A stretch of DNA of 64,000 nucleotides from NCBI GenBank assembly GCA_029391995.1, contig CP113924.1, positions 1,023,001-1,087,000 of the forward strand, given 5' to 3'. The position numbers and the translations under genes are program-made. Below the pieces are notes generated by a model. It was not told where the DNA came from. It made no database searches and worked only from the letters and a program-made list of their open reading frames with translations. Source of the stretch: Streptococcaceae bacterium ESL0729. Its GTDB lineage: Bacteria > Bacillota > Bacilli > Lactobacillales > Streptococcaceae. Below are positions 49,516-59,413 of the stretch, one piece after another (positions within the stretch are counted from its first letter, which is position 1; each line of letters begins with the position of its first letter).

Positions 49516-50466
49516 TTATTTACTGGAAATAGAACTCGCGAGCAGGGTCAATTCACCTGATATCTGCCAGCTCTTAATGTCATTTGCTAGGATAAAGCTT
49601 TGGCCTTTAGCTAGCGGATAGCTGGTTCCTGACACTTGAAGCTTGCCTACTCCTTCAAGAACTGTGACTAGACTATAGGGACTCTTTTGAACAAAGGACA
49701 TGTCACCTTTAATCACCCATTTTTCAATATTAAAAAATTCTGATTCCAAAAGGCTTGTAATCTGGCCATCAGGATAGGTTGAAATATTGCTTTGAAGGGA
49801 ATTTTCAAGGGCTGGAACTGTTATAACGTCAAGAGCCTTATCCAGATGGAGTTCCCTTAGATTACCACTGTCATCAGGGCGATCAAAATCATACAGGCGG
49901 TAGGTAGTATCACTTGATTGCTGGGTTTCAAGAATTAAAATTCCTGGCCCTATAGCATGGACGGTACCCGATGGAACAAAGAAAAAGTCCCCCTTCTTGA
50001 CAGGTATCCGCTCAAGGAGGTCGTCCCATCTACCCGCATCCATCATAGCCTTTAATTCTTCCCTTGATTTAGCCTTATGACCATAGATAATCTCAGCTCC
50101 TGGGCTAGCATCAATAATATACCAACATTCTGTCTTACCAAGTTCCCCTTCAACCCGTAAACCATAGTCATCGTCTGGATGAACCTGGACACTCAGCCAT
50201 TCATTGGCATCTAAAATCTTAGTTAAAAGGGGGAAAACAGGGTCTTTGGGATGGCCAAAAAGATCGGGCCTTTTTTTATACAAGACATCTAGGCTAAGTC
50301 CTTTAAATTCACCATTTTCGATTACTGATAGGCCATTTTGGTGGGCTGATATGGACCAAGCTTCACCGACCTTCCTAGATGGCAGGTTAAAGCCAAATTC
50401 CTCAAGCCTTGCACCTCCCCAAATTTTTTCCTGGAGGGCAGCCCTTAAAAATAACGGTTGTGACAT
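49516..50466 (-). CDS. manA: Mannose-6-phosphate isomerase, class I
   Basis: Interconverts mannose-6-P and fructose-6-P, linking PTS-imported mannose to glycolysis. The 316-residue zinc enzyme has the metal ligands in SVQVHPDD (about 95-102), GKTECWYIID and GTVHAIGPG. It has its own promoter and terminator. Confidence 0.96.
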   Translation of the reverse strand: MSQPLFLRAALQEKIWGGARLEEFGFNLPSRKVGEAWSISAHQNGLSVIENGEFKGLSLDVLYKKRPDLFGHPKDPVFPLLTKILDANEWLSVQVHPDDDYGLRVEGELGKTECWYIIDASPGAEIIYGHKAKSREELKAMMDAGRWDDLLERIPVKKGDFFFVPSGTVHAIGPGILILETQQSSDTTYRLYDFDRPDDSGNLRELHLDKALDVITVPALENSLQSNISTYPDGQITSLLESEFFNIEKWVIKGDMSFVQKSPYSLVTVLEGVGKLQVSGTSYPLAKGQSFILANDIKSWQISGELTLLASSISSK

Positions 50467-50497
50467 AGTAAACTCCTTTAATTTTGTTAGTGCTTAC

Positions 50498-50527
50498 ATT
50501 ATAACACTTGTTTGAAAGAGTTTACAA
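50498..50527 (-). promoter_or_regulatory. manA promoter with a weak cre-like site
   Basis: Minus-strand TTGTAA (50522-50527), 18-base spacer, TATAAT (50498-50503). TGAAAGAGTTTACA (50513-50526) over the -35 resembles a cre but lacks the central C, so CcpA control is doubtful. Confidence 0.65.
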
Positions 50528-50570
50528 AATCTATACCATCTTCTGGACTTTTTCGTAAAGAAGCTGGCAA

Positions 50571-50603
50571 AAAGCTAGTCCCATGGGAACTAGCTTTTTT
50601 ATT
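50571..50603 (-). terminator. Terminator of the phn operon
   Basis: AAAGCTAGT and ACTAGCTTT around a CCCATGGGA loop, with A-run and T-run on the two sides. Confidence 0.88.
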
Positions 50604-50605
50604 TT

Positions 50606-51430
50606 TTATCCACGAAGTAATTTTTTTCTGATTTTTGATGAGAAAATTTCGACTAGGAAAATGAGGAGGAAGAGTCCAATCAAGATTGAACCAACCTGCT
50701 TCCAGCGGTAGGCATTCATGGCAAAGATAAGCGGAGCTCCGATACCACCTGCCCCTACTAGACCAAGGATGGTCGCATCCCTTAGGTTCATATCAAAGCG
50801 ATATAAAAGAAGGGATAGGAAGTCTGGCATAAGTTGTGGGATAACTCCAAAGCGAATTTTTTGGAAGGTAGAGGCACCTGAAGCTTCAAGAGACTCAAGA
50901 ATTCCCTGGTCCAAATCCTCGATTGTTTCAGTAAACATCTTGGCAATCATTCCGATTGATACAAGGGCTAGGGTCAAAACACCAGCTGACGCCCCAGGAC
51001 CTGTAACGCGGATGAACATTAGACCGTAGACAAATGATGGGATGGTCCGAATGGCCATATTAAGACCACGCATGACAAAGGCCAAGGGTTTTGGAACGAT
51101 ATTTTTAGCCGAAAGAAAGGCAATCGGTAGGGCTAAAAGTGACCCAAAGAAGGTCCCAAGAACTGCGATGGCAATAGTCTCAACCAAGAGGTAGGGAACC
51201 CCTTTTTTGGTGAAATTAATCAAGAAGTCAAGGTCTGGATTAATGATTCCTGAAAAAATATTCTTGGCAATAACTACCCCTTCTTTTGATAAAGGTTTAA
51301 TCTGGATAACTGATAGAGACCAAACAAAGAGGGCAACAACTATTAATAAAATTAGTAGAAGGTATTTCTTTGAACTTTTTTCCTGGCTTAACACAGCGCT
51401 AATTGAATTATTTTTTTTATTTGTTTCCAT
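50606..51430 (-). CDS. phnE: Phosphonate-type ABC transporter permease PhnE (second)
   Basis: A 274-residue inner-membrane permease with about six helices. The cytoplasmic loop ESLEASGASTFQKIRFGVIP is the EAA motif that contacts the ATPase, and NLRDATILGLVGAGGIGAPL is typical of PhnE. The ATG at 51430 follows GAAGGAG. It lies after the first phnE and ends the operon. Confidence 0.93.
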   Translation of the reverse strand: METNKKNNSISAVLSQEKSSKKYLLLILLIVVALFVWSLSVIQIKPLSKEGVVIAKNIFSGIINPDLDFLINFTKKGVPYLLVETIAIAVLGTFFGSLLALPIAFLSAKNIVPKPLAFVMRGLNMAIRTIPSFVYGLMFIRVTGPGASAGVLTLALVSIGMIAKMFTETIEDLDQGILESLEASGASTFQKIRFGVIPQLMPDFLSLLLYRFDMNLRDATILGLVGAGGIGAPLIFAMNAYRWKQVGSILIGLFLLIFLVEIFSSKIRKKLLRG

Positions 51431-51449
51431 TTTTTCTCCTTCAACCAAC

Positions 51450-52271
51450 CTATGTTAATTTTTTTCGAACAAGTTGACTTACTTGCTCAATAATGGCAAC
51501 AGTCACAAAGAGGACGATTAAAATCATACCCACATTGCTGTATTCACGCCATCCAATGTTTTCATTCAAGATGACACCAATACCACCAGCTCCCACATAT
51601 CCAAGGATGGCTGCATAACGAACGTTACCTTCAAAGTTATAGAGGGCTGTTGAAATGTAGATGGGCATCAGTTGTGGGAAGATTGTTGCTACAACAGCCT
51701 TACTCCTACTGCTTCCAAGGGCTTCAAGAGCCTCAAAGGCTCCCATATCAACCGTTTCAATCTGCTCAAATAATTGTTTTCCAATATAGCTGAAAGAAAA
51801 GAGGAAGATGGCCACTGTCCCAGCAAAAGTTCCAAGACCCCAAATATAGGTGGCAATTAGAGCCGTTACAAGAGATGGAAGGGTACGAAGGGCTGTAAAG
51901 ACCATTCTTACTAGGCTGTTGATTATTTTGTTTTCCACAATGTTGCTGGCTGCTAAGAAGGCAAAGGGTACAGCTAGAAGGCTTCCTAGAAGTGAGCCTA
52001 CAAAACTCATTTTAATGGTATCAGCCAGAGGTTTCATAACGGCTGAAAAATAAGTCCACTTAGGTGGGAACATGGCTAGTAGGATATCAACAAATTTATA
52101 AAGATTTTTAAAAACCTTTGAAAAATTAAAATTTACAATCTGAACTGAAAATAAGAGGAGGGCTAGAAAGAGGATAACATATAAGAAGGTGTAGGATCTT
52201 TTTTCAACAACTACACTTCCATCCTCAAGAAGCCACTTCTTTTCAGGAAGGATACTTTTATGCTTGGCCAT
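51450..52271 (-). CDS. phnE: Phosphonate-type ABC transporter permease PhnE (first)
   Basis: A 273-residue permease paralogous to the next gene; EALEALGSSRSKAVVATIFP is its EAA loop and VRYAAILGYVGAGGIG its C-terminal signature. The two form a heterodimeric channel. It overlaps phnC by 14 bases. Confidence 0.93.
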   Translation of the reverse strand: MAKHKSILPEKKWLLEDGSVVVEKRSYTFLYVILFLALLLFSVQIVNFNFSKVFKNLYKFVDILLAMFPPKWTYFSAVMKPLADTIKMSFVGSLLGSLLAVPFAFLAASNIVENKIINSLVRMVFTALRTLPSLVTALIATYIWGLGTFAGTVAIFLFSFSYIGKQLFEQIETVDMGAFEALEALGSSRSKAVVATIFPQLMPIYISTALYNFEGNVRYAAILGYVGAGGIGVILNENIGWREYSNVGMILIVLFVTVAIIEQVSQLVRKKLT

Positions 52272-53016
52272 TTTTCACTTCCTCTTTTTGGTAGATTTCG
52301 TCTAGGATATCTTGGGTAACCTCAGAACTTGGACCATCAAAGACAATTCTCCCCTTACGAATGGCAATAATCCTATCCGCATACTTAAGGGCTAAATCCA
52401 CGTGGTGGATATTAATTAGGACTGTCTTATTAAGTTCTTGATTAATCTTTCTAAAATTATCCATAACTTCGTTTGCAGTTACTGGATCAAGAGCTGCTAC
52501 AGGCTCATCTGCTAGAAGAATTTGAGAATCTTGGGCTAGAGTTCTTGCAAGGGATACACGTTGCTGTTGTCCCCCTGAAAGCTCGTCAGTCCTAACAAAG
52601 GCCTTGTCAAGGATACCAACACGGCTAAGGGACTCAAGGGCAAGTTCCTTGTCTTTTTTTGAAAATCTTGCAAAAAGGACATTCAAGAAGCTCATATCAG
52701 CGACACGGGCATTCAAGACATTTTTAATAACAGAAATCCTTGGAACCAAGTTGTATGATTGGAAGATCATCCCAACAGACCTTCTAAATTTCCTCAATTC
52801 TTTTCTTTTAAGTTTTGAAATATCAACTCCGTTGACTGTTAAACTTCCATCTGTTATGTCAGTCAATCTATTGATGGTTCTGATTAAAGTTGATTTACCA
52901 GCACCACTTGTCCCGATAATAGCAACAAATTCACCCTGTTCAATCTCAAGGTTAATATTATCTAAACCAACTGTCCCATTTGGATAAACCTTTGAGACAT
53001 TCTTCATTTCAATCAT
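52258..53016 (-). CDS. phnC: Phosphonate-type ABC transporter ATP-binding protein PhnC
   Basis: A 252-residue ATPase with Walker A GTSGAGKSTLIRTI, signature LSGGQQQRVSLARTL and Walker B ILLADEPVAALDP. It drives the importer with the two PhnE permeases. It is separated from phnD by an intercistronic hairpin. Confidence 0.95.
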   Translation of the reverse strand: MIEMKNVSKVYPNGTVGLDNINLEIEQGEFVAIIGTSGAGKSTLIRTINRLTDITDGSLTVNGVDISKLKRKELRKFRRSVGMIFQSYNLVPRISVIKNVLNARVADMSFLNVLFARFSKKDKELALESLSRVGILDKAFVRTDELSGGQQQRVSLARTLAQDSQILLADEPVAALDPVTANEVMDNFRKINQELNKTVLINIHHVDLALKYADRIIAIRKGRIVFDGPSSEVTQDILDEIYQKEEVKNGQA

Positions 53017-53048
53017 TTATGATTACTCACTCTCTTATTTAATTCCCT

Positions 53049-53086
53049 AAAAAATAGGCTAAGCATATGCTTGGGCCCTATTTTTT
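53049..53086 (-). terminator. Intercistronic hairpin (partial terminator) between phnD and phnC
   Basis: AAAAATAGG with CCTATTTTT around an inner palindrome AAGCATATGCTT, followed by a U-run on the minus strand. It should let more binding protein than transporter be made. Confidence 0.8.
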
Positions 53087-53095
53087 ATTACTTAC

Positions 53096-54136
53096 TTATT
53101 TTTCAGCCTTTAGTAGACTTTGGATTTTGATGTCGCTTTGGTAGTCAGCATCAGTTGCTTTTTCATAACCTTCGTGTGAATAGATTTTAATTATTTTCTT
53201 ACCTTCATCAGTTTTTGCAAGGTTGATTAGGGCATTTTGAAGGGCTTCTTTAACTTTATCAGTCATCTTGTCTGATTTTTTAGAAACAATAATTGCATCA
53301 TTGTAGATAGGTGCTGTTACACCGATAACATTTGTTTCAGTCCAGATATCTGATTTTCCGTATTCTTCTGTCCAAGCTTTAGCAAAGTCACGTCTTGCAT
53401 CAGCATAGATTGGTAGAACATCGATTTGACCAGATGCTAGGCGGGCAAGTCCTGATCCGTATGAATCATTTTGAACTTTTGAAGTCAAATCGCTGATGCT
53501 GTGTTTAACATTGTCATTTAACCATAGTGATGGGTAGATGTATCCAGCAGATGAAGTTGTTGATGAAACTCCCCAGTTGGCACTGTTTAAATCATCCCAA
53601 GTTAATTTTTCACCACTATTAACTTTTTTAGCAAGCTCTTGTCCTTTTTTAGATGGACCAGCAATGATAAGTGAGCGGTATGACTTAGCCTGTTTATCAG
53701 TTGCTTCAGTTGGTTTTCCGTCATTCCAGTCTTTTGCATTATCGCTATCTTTACTTAGACCAGCACGAGTTGCAGTAAGGATTACATCTGTATCGTCCTT
53801 ATAAAGAGCATAAGTTCCACCTGAAACTCCAAAACCAACGTCCGCAGTTCCTGCACTTAGAGCTTCTCCGACAGCTTCGTAACTTGTTCCAACGGCTATG
53901 TCAACGTTTTTTACTTCAACACCTTCCTTAGCAAGTTCTTCTTTAAGAAGACCACTTAAGGGACCAGTAGCTGCAACAATGTCATCAGGATTTTTTGACG
54001 GTACAAACATCAATGATAAATCATCAATTTTTGATTCATCTTTTGAACTGTCAGATGACTTTGATCCACAACCAACTAGTAGTGATGCTGCTAGGGCAAA
54101 AACGGCACCCGTTGTAAACAATTTTTTAGCTTTCAT
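53096..54136 (-). CDS. phnD: Phosphonate/phosphite-type ABC substrate-binding lipoprotein PhnD
   Basis: A 346-residue lipoprotein with a signal peptide ending in the lipobox LLVGC (Cys23) and a PhnD-type periplasmic-binding fold (SLMFVPSKNPDD at the start, DVGFGVSGGTYALY, and VNSGEKLTWDDLNSANWGVS). The ligand, whether phosphonate, phosphite or another compound, is not fixed by sequence. No C-P lyase, phosphonatase or phosphite dehydrogenase gene is in the window. It leads the operon. Confidence 0.93.
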   Translation of the reverse strand: MKAKKLFTTGAVFALAASLLVGCGSKSSDSSKDESKIDDLSLMFVPSKNPDDIVAATGPLSGLLKEELAKEGVEVKNVDIAVGTSYEAVGEALSAGTADVGFGVSGGTYALYKDDTDVILTATRAGLSKDSDNAKDWNDGKPTEATDKQAKSYRSLIIAGPSKKGQELAKKVNSGEKLTWDDLNSANWGVSSTTSSAGYIYPSLWLNDNVKHSISDLTSKVQNDSYGSGLARLASGQIDVLPIYADARRDFAKAWTEEYGKSDIWTETNVIGVTAPIYNDAIIVSKKSDKMTDKVKEALQNALINLAKTDEGKKIIKIYSHEGYEKATDADYQSDIKIQSLLKAEK

Positions 54137-54233
54137 TTTAAAAAACTTTCTCCTATTTCCTCTTAAAAAAAATTTGCTAGTTAAGTTAATTTAGTATTAA
54201 AAATTACATTTGGGCTTGCTTAAATTAAACTTA

Positions 54234-54396
54234 TTATTCGGCTATTACATTTTACTATTATATTAGAATTTATACAACCATCTATTTTCAGAAATATTTC
54301 CATACATTCTTACAAAATAATTACATAATTTACATTTTTTTAAAAATATTTTACCTAAATTTTTACAGGCTCAAATGATTATTTTATTCGGCTATT
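54234..54396. other. Intergenic region with CodY-like, TTACA-repeat and duplicated 13-base elements
   Basis: TATTTTCAGAAATAT (54283-54297) differs from the CodY box AATTTTCWGAAAATT at three positions. TTACA occurs at 54310, 54321 and 54330, a spacing like that of Pho boxes. TTATTCGGCTATT occurs twice, at 54234-54246 and 54384-54396. The region is very AT-rich, so some matches may be chance. It lies upstream of phnD. Confidence 0.45.
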
Positions 54397-54398
54397 GG

Positions 54399-55115
54399 CT
54401 ATTTAAGAAGCCATCCTCCGTCAATTGGAATAATTGACCCGTGCATGTAGGAAGCCTTGCCTGAGGCTAAAAACATGGTTAAATCAGCCACTTCACTGGC
54501 CTCTGCCCAGCGACCAACAGGAGTCTCCTCTGCCACCCACTTGGCCATCTTACCATCGCCTTCAAAGTCTCCTACTGTCATTCCAGTCCTTATGGCACCT
54601 GGAGCCAGGGCAAAAATTTGGACACAAGACCTTGCATAATCAAGGGCAAGCTGCTTGGTAAAGCCTGCAACAGCGTGCTTACTAGAAGTATAGGCAGCAC
54701 CACCTCCTCCTGCGACAAGACTTGCAATGCTTGCCATGTTGATGATGATTCCTGATTTTTTAGCAATCATCTTGGGCAGAATAAGCCTCGTTAATTTGAC
54801 CATGCCAAAAAAGTTAACGGCAAAGGTCTCTTCAAACTCAAGCTCCGTCTGCTCAAGTAGGGGCCTATAGCCATCAAGAATACCTGCTGTATTACAGAGA
54901 ATATCAGGGGCAGGAAGCTTGTCGACCACTAGCTCAAGCTCAGAACTTGTCACATCGACTTGGTAGAAGCTAAAATCTTCATGGGTTAGGTCAGTTGGAT
55001 TTTTATCCAATCCGTAAACCTTATAACCATCAGCAAGAAAGGCAGCAGCTTGCGCCCTGCCTATTCCACTTGCCACACCCGTTATGAGTACATTTTTTTG
55101 AATCTTTTTAGTCAT
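54399..55115 (-). CDS. Short-chain dehydrogenase/reductase (FabG-like)
   Basis: A 238-residue NAD(P)-dependent oxidoreductase with TGVASGIGRAQ near the start, NTAGIL, catalytic Ser in INMASIAS and YTSSKHAV (Tyr/Lys). The ATG at 55115 lies within the last codons of the DUF2829 gene, so translation is coupled; a longer frame to 55190 has no good start. The substrate is unknown; such proteins are often called 3-oxoacyl-ACP reductases. Confidence 0.88.
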   Translation of the reverse strand: MTKKIQKNVLITGVASGIGRAQAAAFLADGYKVYGLDKNPTDLTHEDFSFYQVDVTSSELELVVDKLPAPDILCNTAGILDGYRPLLEQTELEFEETFAVNFFGMVKLTRLILPKMIAKKSGIIINMASIASLVAGGGGAAYTSSKHAVAGFTKQLALDYARSCVQIFALAPGAIRTGMTVGDFEGDGKMAKWVAEETPVGRWAEASEVADLTMFLASGKASYMHGSIIPIDGGWLLK

Positions 55116-55347
55116 TAACAAGAACCCAGTCAGTTGCGAGGACGTCACAAGGAGTTGGTGACCACATGGAATAGCCTTCACCCTCGCCACTTACATTGAT
55201 GAGAAAATACGGGGTAACTGTAAGTTTCTCCCCAGTTTCCAAAGTGATACTGTCATAGAGCTTGACAAAATTTTCAGCCCCACCCCAATTCTTGCGGACA
55301 TATTTTTTACCAGCCTTTAAGCCTGGTAAAATCTCTTCAAAAGTCAT
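55108..55347 (-). CDS. DUF2829 family protein (Tad2-like)
   Basis: This 79-residue protein matches DUF2829 in length and pattern: MTFEEILPGLKAGKKYVRK, then a WGG turn, an aromatic-rich middle and a final CDVLATDWVLVND. DUF2829 includes phage Tad2, which binds the cyclic ADP-ribose signal of the Thoeris defence system. Chromosomal members exist and their role is unclear. It lies eight bases after metG and overlaps the SDR gene by eight bases, with no phage gene nearby. The family call is by eye. Confidence 0.82.
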   Translation of the reverse strand: MTFEEILPGLKAGKKYVRKNWGGAENFVKLYDSITLETGEKLTVTPYFLINVSGEGEGYSMWSPTPCDVLATDWVLVND

Positions 55348-55355
55348 GACTTCTC

Positions 55356-57421
<2,066 letters not shown>

Positions 57422-57455
57422 TGTGGGGATATTAAAAATGAATGGATGACAATAA

Positions 57456-58283
57456 ATGAAACTTATATCATGGAATATTGATTCCTTAAATGCAGGCCTT
57501 ACTGCTACTTCTGATCGCGGAAAAATGACCTTTGGTGTCCTGGAAGAAATCGCTGGTATGAAGCCTGATGTTTTAGGACTTCAAGAAACCAAACTAAAGG
57601 ATACTGGCCCTACCAAGCAACACCTTAAAATTTTAAACGACCTTTTCCCAGACTATGAAATTGTCTGGTCATCTAGCCAGGAACCTGCCCGCAAGGGATA
57701 CTCTGGTACCATGTTCCTTTATAAAAAAGAGCTTCAACCAAAGGCTCATTTTCCAAGAATTGGTGCTCCTTCAACCATGGATGATGAAGGGCGAATTATC
57801 ACCCTTGAGTTTGATAACTTCTATCTAACAGAGGTCTACACGCCCAATGCTGGAACTGACCTTAAGCGTCTACCTGAACGCGAAATTTGGGATGACCACT
57901 ACAGGGCCTACCTTCAGGGACTGGACAAGGATAAACCAGTCCTAGCCTGTGGGGACTTTAATGTGGCCCATGAGGAGATTGACCTTAAAAATCCTGCCAG
58001 CAATAGAAAATCTGCCGGCTTCACAATTGAAGAAAGGACTAAATTTACCAGTCTTTTAGCTGCTGGTTTCACCGATACCTTCAGATACCTCCACGGAAAT
58101 ATTCCGGACCAATACACCTGGTGGGCTCAAAGGAGCAAGACCAGCAAAATTAATAATTCTGGTTGGAGAATCGACTACTGGCTTGTCAGCAGCCGTCTGG
58201 CTGATAAGGTCGAAGAATCTGCCATGATTAATAGTGGTGACAGGCAGGATCACACTCCAGTAATCCTTGAAATTAATCTTTAA
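57456..58283 (+). CDS. xth: Exodeoxyribonuclease III / AP endonuclease
   Basis: A 275-residue base-excision repair enzyme that cuts at abasic sites. SWNIDSLNAG, the metal-binding Glu in GLQETKL, GDFNVAHEEIDL, WRIDYWLVS and DRQDHTPV are the ExoIII family motifs. The ATG is near GGATG. Single-gene unit, divergent from metG. Confidence 0.96.
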   Translation: MKLISWNIDSLNAGLTATSDRGKMTFGVLEEIAGMKPDVLGLQETKLKDTGPTKQHLKILNDLFPDYEIVWSSSQEPARKGYSGTMFLYKKELQPKAHFPRIGAPSTMDDEGRIITLEFDNFYLTEVYTPNAGTDLKRLPEREIWDDHYRAYLQGLDKDKPVLACGDFNVAHEEIDLKNPASNRKSAGFTIEERTKFTSLLAAGFTDTFRYLHGNIPDQYTWWAQRSKTSKINNSGWRIDYWLVSSRLADKVEESAMINSGDRQDHTPVILEINL

Positions 58284-58301
58284 TAAAGACCTTAATAAAA
58301 G

Positions 58302-58334
58302 AAAAAAAGCTAGGACATGTCCTAGCTTTTTTTT
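58302..58334. terminator. Bidirectional terminator between xth and the ArsC/Spx-like gene
   Basis: Palindrome GCTAGGACATGTCCTAGC flanked by seven A and eight T. Confidence 0.93.
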
Positions 58335-58677
58335 ATAATTCATAGGCCTTGCGGTAGCCAATTTGTTTGACCTTATCTCCCTCAAGAAGGATTGGCCTTT
58401 TAATAAGCATCCCGTCACTGGCAAGAAGTTTACTAGCTTCCTCAATAGACATGGCGTCTACCTTGTCTTTAAGCCCAAGTTCCCGGTACTTCATTCCGCT
58501 GGTATTGAAAAACTTTTTCTTATCAAGACCACTATTATTAATCCAAGTTTCAATGGTCTCACTAGTTGGTGGATTTTCCTTAAGGTCTATCTTCTGATAG
58601 TCAACACCTAAATCCTTAAGGTCTTTTTCGGCCTTTTTGCAGGTCGAACACTTGCTGTAGCAGTAAAATGTATACAT
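58333..58677 (-). CDS. ArsC/Spx-family thioredoxin-fold protein
   Basis: A 114-residue protein starting MYTFYCYSKCSTCKKAEKDL, with a CSTC redox pair and the ArsC/Spx/YffB fold. The KRPILLEG at the C-terminus is a family signature. It may be a small arsenate-reductase-like or Spx/MgsR-like factor; sequence does not decide. The ATG at 58677 follows AGGAGAAGAC, and a longer frame to 58704 is unlikely. Confidence 0.87.
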   Translation of the reverse strand: MYTFYCYSKCSTCKKAEKDLKDLGVDYQKIDLKENPPTSETIETWINNSGLDKKKFFNTSGMKYRELGLKDKVDAMSIEEASKLLASDGMLIKRPILLEGDKVKQIGYRKAYEL

Positions 58678-58712
58678 GTCTTCTCCTATCAGCCAGCCTA
58701 TCAAGCCATCTA

Positions 58713-59381
58713 CTATGACCTGTATTCTAGCCAGGTTTTCTTTAAAAATTCTAAGTTTAAGTCGCTTGTACTTGCGACAATAGGAATATCATACCCTAAA
58801 TTTTTAGAATTTCCAACACCCAAAGGAAGAGCACCTGATTTTTTGATGGCTTCAATTCCTGCCTTAGCATCTTCAATACCAATGGCCTGACTTGCTTTGA
58901 TTCCAAGATCTCTTGCTGCCGCAAGGAAAATGTCAGGGGCAGGCTTTCCACAAGCAATTTTATTCGGGTCTGCAATGGCATCAAAATAAGAAAGAAGATT
59001 CATTTTTTCAAGTAAGAGGGGGCCGTTCTTGCTGGCAGAAGCTAAAGCAATCTTAAAATTATCTTTCTTTAAATCCTTTAAAAGGGAGAGAATACCAGGA
59101 TAGACATCTTTTGGACTAATTTCTTCAATCAGGCCGACATATATATCATTCTTCTTTCGAGTAAGCTTTTTAAATTCCTCAGGAGAAAGGGAATTTTCAA
59201 GGCCAGCTTTTTTTAAGATAAGCCTTAGGGAGTCTTCCCTTGAAATGCCCTTTAATTCTTCATTAAAGTCCTCACTTATCTCAATCCCAAGACCTGAAGC
59301 AAGCTCCTTCCAGGCCAGGTAATGGTAATGGGCTGTGTCAGTGATGACTCCGTCTAAATCAAATAAAACACCTTCAAACAT
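58713..59381 (-). CDS. pgmB: Beta-phosphoglucomutase
   Basis: Turns beta-glucose-1-P (from maltose phosphorolysis) into glucose-6-P. The 222-residue HAD enzyme has the nucleophile Asp8 in [14 protein letters not shown], the substrate Thr/Ser ASASKNG, and the acidic [11 protein letters not shown]. It lies 17 bases after malP; its ribosome binding site GAGGG is one copy of a 13-base tandem repeat. Confidence 0.95.
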   Translation of the reverse strand: MFEGVLFDLDGVITDTAHYHYLAWKELASGLGIEISEDFNEELKGISREDSLRLILKKAGLENSLSPEEFKKLTRKKNDIYVGLIEEISPKDVYPGILSLLKDLKKDNFKIALASASKNGPLLLEKMNLLSYFDAIADPNKIACGKPAPDIFLAAARDLGIKASQAIGIEDAKAGIEAIKKSGALPLGVGNSKNLGYDIPIVASTSDLNLEFLKKTWLEYRS

Positions 59382-59387
59382 AATTTT

Positions 59388-59413
59388 AACCCTCTTTATT
59401 AACCCTCTTTATT
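59388..59413. repeat. 13-base tandem duplication over the malP stop and pgmB ribosome binding site
   Basis: AACCCTCTTTATT occurs twice in direct tandem (59388-59400 and 59401-59413). On the coding strand it reads AATAAAGAGGGTT; the first copy ends malP and the second supplies the pgmB Shine-Dalgarno. Confidence 0.85.

Noticed and set aside
54300-54340. Confident Pho box from the TTACA repeats
   Set aside because: Spacings are 11 and 9 bases, the orientation is opposite to phnD, and the region is very AT-rich; kept only as part of a low-confidence region.
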